Shown: positions 43,912 through 52,389, counted from the stretch's first letter. The stretch is DNA of 64,000 nucleotides from JBJXHC01 sp046160825 (GCA_046160825.1 JBJXHC010000124.1:22124-86123); one strand, 5' to 3'. Program-made: numbers and translations. Notes: generated from the letters alone by a model not told the origin.

Positions 43912-44342
43912 CGAACGGACCCTCGTTAATGCACCACCCAGACTTTCTTCCCAACTGATGGAAAAATGCGCAAAAAGGATGTGAGTTGCAAGAAAGAGGG
44001 TGACGCGGCAGTGACTCATTTTGAACATCAACCATGATGATCCTGACAACTCTCCCCTTCCTCTGTTCAAACGTGGCGTCCCCTCCCTTTGTATCTGTCC
44101 GCCGTCATTGTGGCGGAAGGGAGGGAAAAGCTCACCGAGGGAGAGTTCGTACAAAAAAATAGAAACCACCAAACTGAGTCACTACCAGCGACGCATCTAG
44201 CGTGGTTGCACGAGTTCACGCTGTCGCACTCAGATTTCTGATTGCTTGATATGCTTTAGTTTCAAGAAGGGCCAACAGGGGTTGTGTCAACGTTCGCCCG
44301 AATTCCGCGACCGCCCCACTAAATAAAAATTTACGAAACATC
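43912..44342. other. Intergenic region upstream of hisA, no gene
   Basis: This stretch has no convincing coding frame. It holds a bulged hairpin at 44081-44125 and presumably the promoter of the hisA run on the minus strand, which I could not locate. Confidence 0.5.
44081..44125. other. Bulged hairpin
   Basis: CCCTCCCTT (44081-44089) pairs with AAGGGAGGG (44117-44125), and CCGCC (44099-44103) pairs with GGCGG (44112-44116). The two helices stack on the 3' side with a nine-base bulge on the other. It could lie in the hisA leader on the minus strand. It is not followed by a T run. Confidence 0.45.
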
Positions 44343-44371
44343 TTGACAAAAGACTTTCGCGTGATTATATT
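44343..44371 (+). promoter_or_regulatory. Consensus sigma-70-type promoter
   Basis: TTGACA (44343-44348), a 17-bp spacer and TATATT (44366-44371) precede the TolB-like gene. The transcript would have a leader of about 105 bases ending in the ribosome binding site GGGAGGT. Confidence 0.8.
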
Positions 44372-44482
44372 CCCCCTCGGTTTCATGCCGGCTTATCGCG
44401 AGCCACAAGACACGGGCGTTCGGTCCCCCACCTCTTCATAGTACGCCCTAAGTAAGTTCAATCATGCTTCCAGGGAGGTCTC

Positions 44483-45610
44483 ATGGCACCAATGAACGTC
44501 CGAAGAACCGTAGCGGTATTAACAATCACGCTTATAACGTCGCTCAATTGCGTGGACGATTTGGGACAAGTGGTTATTGACCCGCCATCGCCGAGTGATA
44601 GTGCGTTCTCGATCCACAGTCCGTTTTGGTCTTCAGATGGAAGATATATAGTTTTCTTTGGTAATGTTTTCGGTCGGGAGGGATACGATTTATATAGAGT
44701 TGATTCTACGGGTGGTCAAGCACAAATCATGAACAGAGACTCGCTTGCAAAGAGCTGGCCTAGACTCTCACCCGATGGATCAAAGATTGCATTTCTTGCG
44801 GCAGTGGTCGGAAGACTTCAGTGCTGCGCCCATGTGTGGGTAATGAATTCAGATGGGACAAATGCGAGAGACCTGACCCCATTCTTTAGCAAGTGGGAGC
44901 AACCCAGATGGTCTCCAGATAGTCGATTTCTAATCTTCAGTGGTCCGGTCGAGGATTCTGGATCAATCAATTATCAAATTGTAAGATCTGAAATTGCAAC
45001 CGGTGCCATTGCCACACTAACAAGCGGCAACTATGGAAACTTGGATGCGTCATATACATTTGACGGTCGGCATATCGTTTACACCTCGGGGCGAACGCAA
45101 ACGGAGTATGGTGGAAAGGTTTGGAAGATGAACGCTGATGGAACCGGGGCCGTCCCGATAGATACCACGTCCACTGCAAGTACATACCCGAGGCCATCTC
45201 CTACTACAAACGAAATACAGTTTGGTTGGGGGCTGGGAGGCGAATCTGACGCCGGTACATATTCAGTCGATCTTGGTATAACGGTATTTCCGTCTGAACC
45301 AAATTCATTCGTCAGGAGACGGCCAGAAATTTACCTAAACCTGGCCCAATGGTCGCCAGCTGGAGACTTAATTGCTTTTGTTCTTCGAACCACGGCCCAA
45401 ACAAATGATCTCTTTCTGATCGATGGGAATGGTGCGAATATGCGACAGATAACACAAAACATGTTTGTCTATCTATTCAGCAACCCATGGTCTCCAGATT
45501 CAGCGCACCTTATTTTTCAAGCTTCGGATCGTCAAGACGGATCCATTGCCTTTTTTAGATATGACCTAGTCACGGGAAGCATCAAAAAGCTCGCTATTAC
45601 AAAGCCATAA
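44483..45610 (+). CDS. TolB-like WD40/PD40 beta-propeller, probable lipoprotein
   Basis: 375 residues. The N-terminal signal ends near TSLNC, a weak lipobox. PD40-type blades repeat: PFWSSDGRYIVFFGN, PRLSPDGSKIAFLAAV, VWVMNSDGTNARDLTP, PRWSPDSRFLIFSGP, VWKMNADGTGAVPI, AQWSPAGDLIAFVLR, LFLIDGNGANMRQIT and NPWSPDSAHLIFQAS. It resembles the TolB propeller but lacks TolB's N-terminal domain and is not near tol/pal genes. A periplasmic binding or sensing role is inferred. Confidence 0.78.
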   Translation: MAPMNVRRTVAVLTITLITSLNCVDDLGQVVIDPPSPSDSAFSIHSPFWSSDGRYIVFFGNVFGREGYDLYRVDSTGGQAQIMNRDSLAKSWPRLSPDGSKIAFLAAVVGRLQCCAHVWVMNSDGTNARDLTPFFSKWEQPRWSPDSRFLIFSGPVEDSGSINYQIVRSEIATGAIATLTSGNYGNLDASYTFDGRHIVYTSGRTQTEYGGKVWKMNADGTGAVPIDTTSTASTYPRPSPTTNEIQFGWGLGGESDAGTYSVDLGITVFPSEPNSFVRRRPEIYLNLAQWSPAGDLIAFVLRTTAQTNDLFLIDGNGANMRQITQNMFVYLFSNPWSPDSAHLIFQASDRQDGSIAFFRYDLVTGSIKKLAITKP

Positions 45611-45648
45611 TTTACTGGAGGATCGGGCCGGCAAAAAGAAAACAAAAA

Positions 45649-45677
45649 CCGTCCACGTGTTCGTACCACGTGGACGG
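45649..45677. other. Hairpin of unknown element, copy A
   Basis: A perfect 11-bp stem CCGTCCACGTG / CACGTGGACGG with a seven-base loop. On the minus strand it is followed by TTTTTGTTTTCTTTTTG, so in that direction it would work as a terminator, yet no minus-strand gene lies upstream. AAGAAAAG begins at 45679 and GGCTGCATAC begins 50 bases later; the same layout recurs at 55268. Confidence 0.6.
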
Positions 45678-45811
45678 CAAGAAAAGCAAACCAAAGGTAT
45701 CGGATTGGAATCTTTCTGCAGCTTGGTCGGCTGCATACTGCCTTTTCGTTTGCTTTTATAATGTACGATTTCTTCAACTAACCTTCCACATTTTTCTGTC
45801 ATGGAGGATCT

Positions 45812-48800
45812 ATGAGATCGTTCATCTGTTGTCTGTTGGTTACTTCACTCCTTGGGTTGAACAAAGTTCAAAGTCAGAACTTTAGCCCTACACCAATTTC
45901 TTTCACACCGCCCAATTTCGTCGAATTCAAGATGACACAGCCTTTGGTGCATCTGGACGTCAACAACTATGAACCCTCTATCCGGGGACTTTTTGCAAAC
46001 CAACCGGTTACCCTTCGGTTTCATTTGAGACAACCCAACTGGTCTAACTCTTCTGTGTACATGAACATCCGATGGGACACCGACCTCAATGCAAGCAACG
46101 GGATCTCCTGGAGCAATTGGGAGACCGATCAGAGTTCGGGATACTTTCGGGATGTCAGCGCCAATTTTGTGGCACCAGGCAAATACACCGTTACGTTTGA
46201 GGTCAAGCTCTCTAATTCACTTGGCCAAAGTTACTATCGTCAAAAGCGTTATGATTTATACGTTGCCCCGATGCCGACCGCAGTGTATCGGGACCTAAAT
46301 AACAATAAGCTTTTTTATTTTGTTGGTGCCGACAATGTTTACAACAAACCAACCTTTCTTGTCGAGGGATTTGATCCGGACAATGCAAACCTCCCACAGG
46401 TGAACTATGCTCTCGGATTTGACCTGATCGAACAAGCAAGAAGTCAGGGGTACGATATTTTCATTATGGAATGGGCTGATGGTGGTGCAGACTTGGCAAG
46501 CAACAAAGAAGTGTTTCTGGGTGCATGTAAGTTTCTGCACTCAAAACTAGGCACTACCGAAGCCGCAATTCAAGTCGTCGGGATCAGTATGGGAGGAGCA
46601 GTTGCGAGGTATGGGCTTGCAGTCGCAGAGTGGCCTGCGGCTGTGGGCTCTGCTGCATACACCGAACACTATGTCAATACTTTCATCTCTTTCGACTCAC
46701 CTCAACAAGGCGCTCACCTAAATATGGGATTCCAAGAGTTCGTTCAAGAGAATGGCAATCCCAATCAACAATTGGTTCTACAATCGGCGGCGGCCAAGCA
46801 AATGTTATATGAGAACGTTTATGGATCTGTTAGTCAACAGTTTTATTCCACACTAGCTTCGTTAAATAACAATGGGCCTGCGGGTTACACCAACGGCTAT
46901 CCGCGTCGCTGCAAAAATTTCACCGTTTCCAATGGCAATCACAACGCGGTGTATCCAGGCCTTACCACATCAACACCACTTGCAACACTTCGGATTCATC
47001 TTTACATCAATCCGCTCAATCTCATCACTCTCCCGGCAACCCAAGTGGAGCAGCACATATATGCTCAACCAAGAGATCTCTGGGCGGGATCCACATTCCC
47101 GCACGACTTGACGACATTGCACAGCTCAGGCTCGCAACACTTTGGTACAGGTTGGTTTGGTCCCCTTTTCTATCGTGCCGATGCCGCTTGGCGCTTTTCT
47201 GTAAACTTCAACCCGAGCTACACTCCAACTGAAAGTGCTTTGGATCTGGCTGGGTATACCAGAACAGCAAATGGGTCACTCGTCGGTGGCACAAGCTGGT
47301 TCGATGCAACTCTGGAGCAGAATGCTTCTTACCGGCATGAGGAGCTTACAAATGACAGCAAAGTGCAAGTCATGAACTGGTTGAACAACAATAGACTGAA
47401 TCCATATCTTGGACGTCCAAGCAACCCGACTGCCGAAGCAACAGTGAATACTGTGACAATCCGGTTTGTGGATGAGGCGGCACACGAGCAGGGCTTCAAG
47501 ATTGATCGCAAGGCGGAGGGAGGAAACTGGCAAGAGATAGCAACCTTGCCGCCAAACTCAGCCAGCTTTTCTGAACCTATTGCTAATCTCCAACCGTTTA
47601 CCCGTCACTACTATCGGGTTCGATCATTTAGTGGGACCTCGTTCTCCTCTTTTTCGAGTGAGGTCTCGATTCAGGCTCAGCCTCACCTGGCGTCGAATAT
47701 CGCATCGGCCGTAGGACCCAACAACCAGCAGCGACTGATCCGCTCAATCCTCGATGGAATGTATCACCTTGTATATGAGAGTATTGGAGAAATCTGGTAT
47801 GCAAAATCAACAGACGGCACGAGTTGGTCTTCCGAGTATCGGGTAAGCGATGGAACGGGCCAGAATATGAATCCGTCAATGTCTGTCTCGCGTGAAAACG
47901 ACCAAACGTATGTCCGAATAGTGTGGGCAAACTCTTCTGGAACAGGTACTGTGCTGTATCGTGAATGGACAAGTGTCCCACCAGGGCCCGGCGAAAGTTG
48001 GGGCACAATTGAAACGGTACCTATCGCATCTCCGTCCGGCCACGCCCCACAAACTTGGACTCCTGTTGTCGGTGCTCATGGGTGGGTCGTCTTCAATCGA
48101 TATTATGGTGCAGGAGCCAACGGTAGTATCAGGGTTTTTCATCGGGACTATTCCGGTGTGTGGCGAGAAACAACTATGCCCGCAACAACACAACTTTCCA
48201 AGTTTCCATCAATCATTTCTGATGCATCAAGCTGCTGGGTAGTGTGCGAGGAGTCCGGGGCTATCAAGTACAACAAAGTGCAACGAAACGGCGACACGTT
48301 TACCTGGAGTACCACAACTGACATCAGCACGGGTTCCGGTCGCACCGCAAACGGGTCACCAAGCATAGCGTGGTCTGACCAGAACGAAGGTGTCTTCTAC
48401 GCCGCATGGCATGGCTGGCACACATCAAGCAATCAGAATGAAATCGTTGTGAGGAAGTACGCAGGCTCGTGGAGTTCAGAATTCAAAAGCTTTGGCTCCT
48501 GTACGCCGCCCCAGAGTTACTACACTCCTGTCATCCGTGGACTTGGAAGCGACAATCAATTTGGTCTGGATAATATGCTGGTAACCTGGCGGGCGAGCGA
48601 TAACACGCTTCGCTCGGCGCGTTATCTTGGACAGTCACAATCATGGATCGTCAGTCAACTTGGAGTTTCTTCTGGACAACCGGCAACCTTGGCCGGGCAC
48701 ACAGATGGAGCGACAGGAAGAATAGCTTACGTGTCGAGTGCCTCGTCGCCATACACTATTGGCTTTCTCGAGGTTTCTCCGGCGCCCGCACAGGTCTTTA

Positions 48801-49960
48801 GTCTGGGATGGAATATGGCCGGCATCTCACTTCTCGTTCCGAACTACTCCAAGGCGGCTGTTTATCCTACGGCGATTTCACCGGCTTACAAATACGTGAA
48901 TGGCTCCTATATTGCCACCGATCCATTGAGCAGCAACTATGGCTGGTGGATCAAATTCGGATCAACCCAACCGGCGATGGGTTATGCCGGTACTCGAATC
49001 GACTCTATGGCTATGCCGGTTTCAACTGGTTGGAATATCATCAGCTCTATCTCCGTCCCTGTTGACACTTCAACAGTAACTTCAACACCACAGGGAATTC
49101 GTTCGTCGCAATTCTTCAAGTACCAAAATGGTTATGTCCTAACAGACAAGTTACATCCAGGACTTGGTTACTGGGTGAAATCCAATCAGGCAGGTTATCT
49201 CCATTTGAAGAATGCAGCAATGTGTCCTTCGGGTGGCGGCTCCGGGACCCCACCGCCGAAAGATAAATTTACAATTACTGATGCAGAAGGGAACCAGCAG
49301 GAACTCTTTGTGGAAAACACCGAAGTGGTGGAGGGAACGGAGGACATTGAGATGCCACCGGCGTTTGATGAGGCTGGCTTTGATGTTCGCTGGGGTTCCG
49401 GTGACATAGGGCTTGCAGTGGATCCTGATAATGGACCGATTGAGTTGCCGATTGACGTGAACCAAGCAGCATTCCCGATCACATTGACGTGGGAACTGGA
49501 TCCGGACAACGAGATTGACTACCTGCTCATTCCACCTGATGGTGGAGGTCTCGGCAAAGCAGTAACGATTTCAGCGAGAGGTCAGTTGAGAGTCGCAAAT
49601 GTAGTGAATCGCATACAGCTACGCGGGAAAGGACGGCAGCACGCATGGCCACTGTCGCTTCCTGTGGAGTATGTGCTCGAGCCAAATTATCCGAACCCCT
49701 TCAATCCCAGCACGCAAATGCGTTACGGATTGATGCAGGATGGATTCGTGTCGCTGGGTATTTTCGATGTACTTGGCCGAGAGGTGAGATCATTGATGCG
49801 CGGCAATCAATCCGCTGGATATCATCTGGCAACATGGGATGGAACAAACGCGTCTGGCATGAGACTCTCCAGCGGGCTCTACTTCACCCGCCTCACAGTA
49901 ACCAACCCGCTCGGACAAGTAGTTTACACCAACACAAATAAACTGGTGATGACAAAGTAG
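45812..49960 (+). CDS. Secreted multidomain esterase/lipase-like protein with T9SS sorting domain
   Basis: 1382 residues, signal peptide (ICCLLVTSLLGLNKVQSQ). An alpha/beta-hydrolase domain spans about 170-420, with PTFLVEGFDPDN, nucleophile elbow GISMGG near residue 256 and SFDSPQQGAHLN. A fibronectin type III-like domain lies at about 536-620, and a BNR-like propeller region from about 630 to 990. Two GWN...GYW repeats (992-1137) follow, then a linker and a type IX C-terminal domain from about 1287 containing EPNYPNPFNPS and GLYFTRLTVT. RBS GGAGGA precedes ATG. It is probably exported to the cell surface to act on an ester or lipid. Confidence 0.82.
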   Translation: MRSFICCLLVTSLLGLNKVQSQNFSPTPISFTPPNFVEFKMTQPLVHLDVNNYEPSIRGLFANQPVTLRFHLRQPNWSNSSVYMNIRWDTDLNASNGISWSNWETDQSSGYFRDVSANFVAPGKYTVTFEVKLSNSLGQSYYRQKRYDLYVAPMPTAVYRDLNNNKLFYFVGADNVYNKPTFLVEGFDPDNANLPQVNYALGFDLIEQARSQGYDIFIMEWADGGADLASNKEVFLGACKFLHSKLGTTEAAIQVVGISMGGAVARYGLAVAEWPAAVGSAAYTEHYVNTFISFDSPQQGAHLNMGFQEFVQENGNPNQQLVLQSAAAKQMLYENVYGSVSQQFYSTLASLNNNGPAGYTNGYPRRCKNFTVSNGNHNAVYPGLTTSTPLATLRIHLYINPLNLITLPATQVEQHIYAQPRDLWAGSTFPHDLTTLHSSGSQHFGTGWFGPLFYRADAAWRFSVNFNPSYTPTESALDLAGYTRTANGSLVGGTSWFDATLEQNASYRHEELTNDSKVQVMNWLNNNRLNPYLGRPSNPTAEATVNTVTIRFVDEAAHEQGFKIDRKAEGGNWQEIATLPPNSASFSEPIANLQPFTRHYYRVRSFSGTSFSSFSSEVSIQAQPHLASNIASAVGPNNQQRLIRSILDGMYHLVYESIGEIWYAKSTDGTSWSSEYRVSDGTGQNMNPSMSVSRENDQTYVRIVWANSSGTGTVLYREWTSVPPGPGESWGTIETVPIASPSGHAPQTWTPVVGAHGWVVFNRYYGAGANGSIRVFHRDYSGVWRETTMPATTQLSKFPSIISDASSCWVVCEESGAIKYNKVQRNGDTFTWSTTTDISTGSGRTANGSPSIAWSDQNEGVFYAAWHGWHTSSNQNEIVVRKYAGSWSSEFKSFGSCTPPQSYYTPVIRGLGSDNQFGLDNMLVTWRASDNTLRSARYLGQSQSWIVSQLGVSSGQPATLAGHTDGATGRIAYVSSASSPYTIGFLEVSPAPAQVFSLGWNMAGISLLVPNYSKAAVYPTAISPAYKYVNGSYIATDPLSSNYGWWIKFGSTQPAMGYAGTRIDSMAMPVSTGWNIISSISVPVDTSTVTSTPQGIRSSQFFKYQNGYVLTDKLHPGLGYWVKSNQAGYLHLKNAAMCPSGGGSGTPPPKDKFTITDAEGNQQELFVENTEVVEGTEDIEMPPAFDEAGFDVRWGSGDIGLAVDPDNGPIELPIDVNQAAFPITLTWELDPDNEIDYLLIPPDGGGLGKAVTISARGQLRVANVVNRIQLRGKGRQHAWPLSLPVEYVLEPNYPNPFNPSTQMRYGLMQDGFVSLGIFDVLGREVRSLMRGNQSAGYHLATWDGTNASGMRLSSGLYFTRLTVTNPLGQVVYTNTNKLVMTK

Positions 49961-49973
49961 GCCGTTCTTTTCA

Positions 49974-50002
49974 TGTAGGTCGGATCGCCGATCCGACCTA
50001 CA
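49974..50002. repeat. REP-like perfect palindrome
   Basis: TGTAGGTCGGATCG and its exact complement CGATCCGACCTACA are separated by one base. It lies between the convergent esterase and XRE regulator genes, and may serve as a bidirectional terminator or be a dispersed repeat. Confidence 0.6.
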
Positions 50003-50010
50003 CTGTATTC

Positions 50011-50199
50011 CTACACTTCAAAGATGTCCTCAATTTTTTTCCCGAACAGCTTTGCAATCTTGAACGCCAGTGGCAAACTCGGGTCGTACTTCTCAGTCTC
50101 AATAGCGTTAACGGTTTGCCGGGAGACGCCGAGCCGATCGGCAAGGTCGCCCTGCGACAACTCCTTTGCGCTGCGCAATTCCCTCACCTGGTTTTTCAC
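50011..50199 (-). CDS. Small XRE-family (YozG-like) transcription regulator
   Basis: 62 residues, almost entirely a helix-turn-helix: LRSAKELSQGDLADRLGVSRQTVNAIETEKYDPSLPLAFKIAKLFGKKIEDIFEV. Such minimal Cro/CI proteins bind palindromic operators and often repress their own operon with a membrane protein gene. It overlaps the upstream membrane protein gene by four bases. The double operator at 50602-50665 is the likely target. Confidence 0.93.
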   Translation of the reverse strand: MKNQVRELRSAKELSQGDLADRLGVSRQTVNAIETEKYDPSLPLAFKIAKLFGKKIEDIFEV

Positions 50200-50585
50200 T
50201 GGTATCGCCTCTTTGCAAGTACAAGTCCGCCGAAGTAGAGCATGGGCAACATTGCCCAGACATGGCGATAGCTCCAGTCGTCCGGCGACAGGTCGATTGC
50301 GAGTTCCAGGAGCCCGAGCGTGAGGATCAGCAACATTGCCATCGGGAAAGCAAATGCCAGCGCCTCGAGTTGGATACGTCGTTCCAATTCATCCATTTCC
50401 CGTATTCCCCGTGCAAACCCGATCAGCATAAACACGAACGGAACCACGGGCAGCAAAGCGAGCGCCACACGCATCCAAGTGCTCAACTCGGACATCTCCA
50501 GTCCGCCCCGCGCAACGAAATAGGCAACCACGAACCCGATTGCCGATACCAACGGCCATTTTGCCGGTTTAATTGTTTCTTCCAT
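50196..50585 (-). CDS. Four-helix membrane protein co-encoded with XRE regulator
   Basis: 129 residues from ATG 50585, which follows GGAGG. Four membrane helices (LVSAIGFVVAYFVARGG, VALALLPVVPFVFMLIGFA, ALAFAFPMAMLLILTLGLLEL and HVWAMLPMLYFGGLVLA) with the charged loop GIREMDELERRIQLEA between helices two and three. Similar small membrane proteins are commonly paired with YozG-like regulators. Function is unknown. Confidence 0.75.
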   Translation of the reverse strand: MEETIKPAKWPLVSAIGFVVAYFVARGGLEMSELSTWMRVALALLPVVPFVFMLIGFARGIREMDELERRIQLEALAFAFPMAMLLILTLGLLELAIDLSPDDWSYRHVWAMLPMLYFGGLVLAKRRYQ

Positions 50586-50601
50586 AAGGCCTCCATGTGA
50601 G

Positions 50602-50619
50602 TGTAAAGCATACTTGACA
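50602..50619. promoter_or_regulatory. Operator copy 1 (downstream of -10)
   Basis: TGTAAAGCATACTTGACA. It is an imperfect palindrome and is the reverse complement of copy 2 at 50648-50665 with one mismatch in 18. It lies between the -10 box and the start codon of the minus-strand operon, where a bound repressor would block transcription. Confidence 0.75.
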
Positions 50620-50624
50620 CGACC

Positions 50625-50653
50625 AATATACAACGCCAAAAGTCGGTTGTCAA
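50625..50653 (-). promoter_or_regulatory. Consensus promoter of the XRE operon
   Basis: Read on the minus strand, TTGACA (50653-50648), a 17-bp spacer and TATATT (50630-50625). The -35 hexamer is inside operator copy 2, and operator copy 1 follows the -10 box by five bases. Confidence 0.8.
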
Positions 50654-50665
50654 GTATCCTTTACA
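50648..50665. promoter_or_regulatory. Operator copy 2 (overlaps -35)
   Basis: TGTCAAGTATCCTTTACA, near-inverted copy of 50602-50619. The centres of the two sites are 46 bp apart on either side of the -10 element. Confidence 0.75.
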
Positions 50666-50870
50666 TTTATTTTGGGTGATTATATACTTGGGGTTACCAA
50701 ACCCGCGGGCGACGGGGGTGCGCGATGAATAGACTATCGCGATTGGTGGGTTATTTGTGGCGGGAGCTACGCGCGGTTGGCGATGGAGTCTTCACCGCGA
50801 GTGCAAGAAGCTGGGCGAAAGTCAGATCGGTCTTTAGCGGCTTCTCGTTTGGGACGGAGCGCTTGGGCGC

Positions 50871-51592
50871 TTAGTTTTTGTTTTTGGTTTGTTCATGGTA
50901 TTGAATTGCCTTATGGCTTCTACATTGTTGCATGGAAGATGGTCTTGCCTCGGAAAGTTCTTTGTTGATATGGGAATTACGCGAACAGAACTCCGTGGTA
51001 GAGATGTAACCGTATCCGTCGTGAAATGTGACTACTCCAAAAATATAGAAATATTCCCTTCCCTTCTTGATGGAATCAACAATCGCTTTCGTAGGCCTGA
51101 AATCGAATTCAACATAATCAATAGCGGGATTCTGGCTTTCAATGCTGTCGATTTACATTCCGTCAACATTTGATGGGTTGGTGCTTTGACCGGAAGCTCT
51201 CTGAATTTGGTGAACACCCCATTGAAAATAGCGTGAACCATCGTAGCGGTTCGCCGCGTGGACTCATTGGTAAATTCTATTTGGGCTCGGATTGGTTTGC
51301 CTTCTTCAAACTGTACAAGTTGGAATTGAAGTCGGAGTTTTGCGCGTCGGCTCTGAAGATACATTTCAAAATTCCTGCGCTCTTGCTCTTTCGCCGCTTC
51401 ACGTTCCTCTCGTGCGAGCTTCAAAGCTTCCGACGTATCACTAACCGCCTTTATGTTGGCAACCATCATCACGCATGTGAATACCGCAATGGCGACACCA
51501 ATTCCAAACTCCAATTTGAATCTGAATTCAAGCCTTTTAACGTTGCAGTAAAATTCTCTCCATTTTTCTGCAAGGACTTCACCGTATCTCAT
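50871..51592 (-). pseudogene. Single-helix membrane protein gene broken by one-base frameshift
   Basis: The frame from ATG 51592 encodes a charged start, one helix (GIGVAIAVFTCVMMVANI), a coiled coil (LKLAREEREAAKEQERRNFEMYLQSRRAKLRLQF) and a beta-rich part up to about 51142. There the sense changes frame: adding one G in TTGAAAGCC restores ESQNPAIDYVEFDFRPTKAIV, KKGREYFYIFGVVTFHDGYGY and EFCSRNSHINKELSEARP to a stop at 50871. An intact protein would have about 240 residues. Without repair it ends at 51032 after 186. This may be a real inactivation or a sequencing error. The family is unknown to me; the gene is AT-richer than its neighbours. Confidence 0.7.
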
Positions 51593-51797
51593 GTTGGTGG
51601 AATTTTATGTTGCGTTGTTGGAGCGGTGCTTGTTGGTTCTGGCTTCATGTGGGCTGTAGTAATGCAATCAGGTCGCGACATTCTATACGGAATTATTATT
51701 TGGTTATTTGGAGTTTGCATTATTGTTGTCGGCCTCGATCTCGTGTTTCCATCTACTCAGCAATCAGTTTCTTATACATCAAACGTCCACCAATAAA

Positions 51798-51824
51798 ACG
51801 GGCCGCCTTGTTCCGGCAGCCCGT
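51798..51824 (-). terminator. Rho-independent terminator of ferritin gene
   Basis: On the minus strand ACGGGC/GCCCGT and GGC/GCC pair around one mismatch with a seven-base loop, and the stem is followed by TTTTATT. It lies about 70 bp downstream of the ferritin stop codon. Confidence 0.7.
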
Positions 51825-51846
51825 GATATAACTTCGAGCTTCGCTG

Positions 51847-51872
51847 TCATCTTGAGCGTAGTCGAAAGATGA
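51847..51872. repeat. Short dispersed-repeat-like palindrome
   Basis: TCATCTT and AAGATGA enclose GAGCGTAGTCGA. Such TCATCTTGAGCG..GAAAGATGA strings are frequent intergenic elements in many environmental genomes. It lies in the 3' region of the ferritin transcript. Confidence 0.45.
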
Positions 51873-51891
51873 TCAGGGTTCGAGTGAAATT

Positions 51892-52389
51892 TTACTTTCC
51901 TGCCGCCCGCAATGCAAGCTGGCGGTCGAGATACAAGAGCGTGCTCTTGTTGTCGCCGACCATCTTCAGTTGCTCCACAATAGCGCCTGCGGATTTCTCT
52001 TCTTCGACCTGCTCGGTGATGAACCACTGTAATTCGATCTGCGCCGCATAGTCGTTCTCTTTTTGTGTCAGCGCATAGAGCTTGTTGATCATGCCGGTGA
52101 CTTCGCGCTCGTGTTCAAGGGCCTGCTGAAACACATCCAGCGGCGCTTTGAATTTCGCTCCCGGTTGCTCGATGGCTTGCAGCGTCACTTTTCCTTCACG
52201 GTCATGGACGTAATCGAAGAGGCGTAGGGCGTGCGCGACTTCCTCGGAATACTGGAGACGCATCCAATGCGCGCACCCGGGTAGATTCATCGCCTGGAAA
52301 TAGGACGACATCGAGAGATAAAGATATGCGGAGTAAAACTCCTTGCTGATCTGATCGTTGAACGCATTCTGAATTGTCTTGCTGAGCAT
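51892..52389 (-). CDS. ftnA: Bacterial non-haem ferritin
   Basis: 165 residues from ATG 52389, which follows GGGAG. A four-helix ferritin: MLSKTIQNAFNDQISKEFYSAYLYLSM with the first metal-site Glu, the second helix with RLQYSEEVAHALRLFDYV (ExxH pair), and the third/fourth with QWFITEQVEEEKSAGAIVEQLKMV. It oxidises and stores iron in a 24-subunit shell. Upstream in-frame starts to 52524 run into the DUF2442 gene. Confidence 0.95.
   Translation of the reverse strand: MLSKTIQNAFNDQISKEFYSAYLYLSMSSYFQAMNLPGCAHWMRLQYSEEVAHALRLFDYVHDREGKVTLQAIEQPGAKFKAPLDVFQQALEHEREVTGMINKLYALTQKENDYAAQIELQWFITEQVEEEKSAGAIVEQLKMVGDNKSTLLYLDRQLALRAAGK

Noticed and set aside
43912..44172. Upstream extension of hisA by 87 codons
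   Set aside because: It lacks family similarity, and ATG 43911 directly precedes the conserved first beta strand.
51170..51796. Plus-strand frame with a hydrophobic C-terminus
   Set aside because: Most of it is antisense to the frameshifted membrane protein gene, and no good start exists for the hydrophobic part alone. A small ORF from ATG 51650 cannot be excluded.
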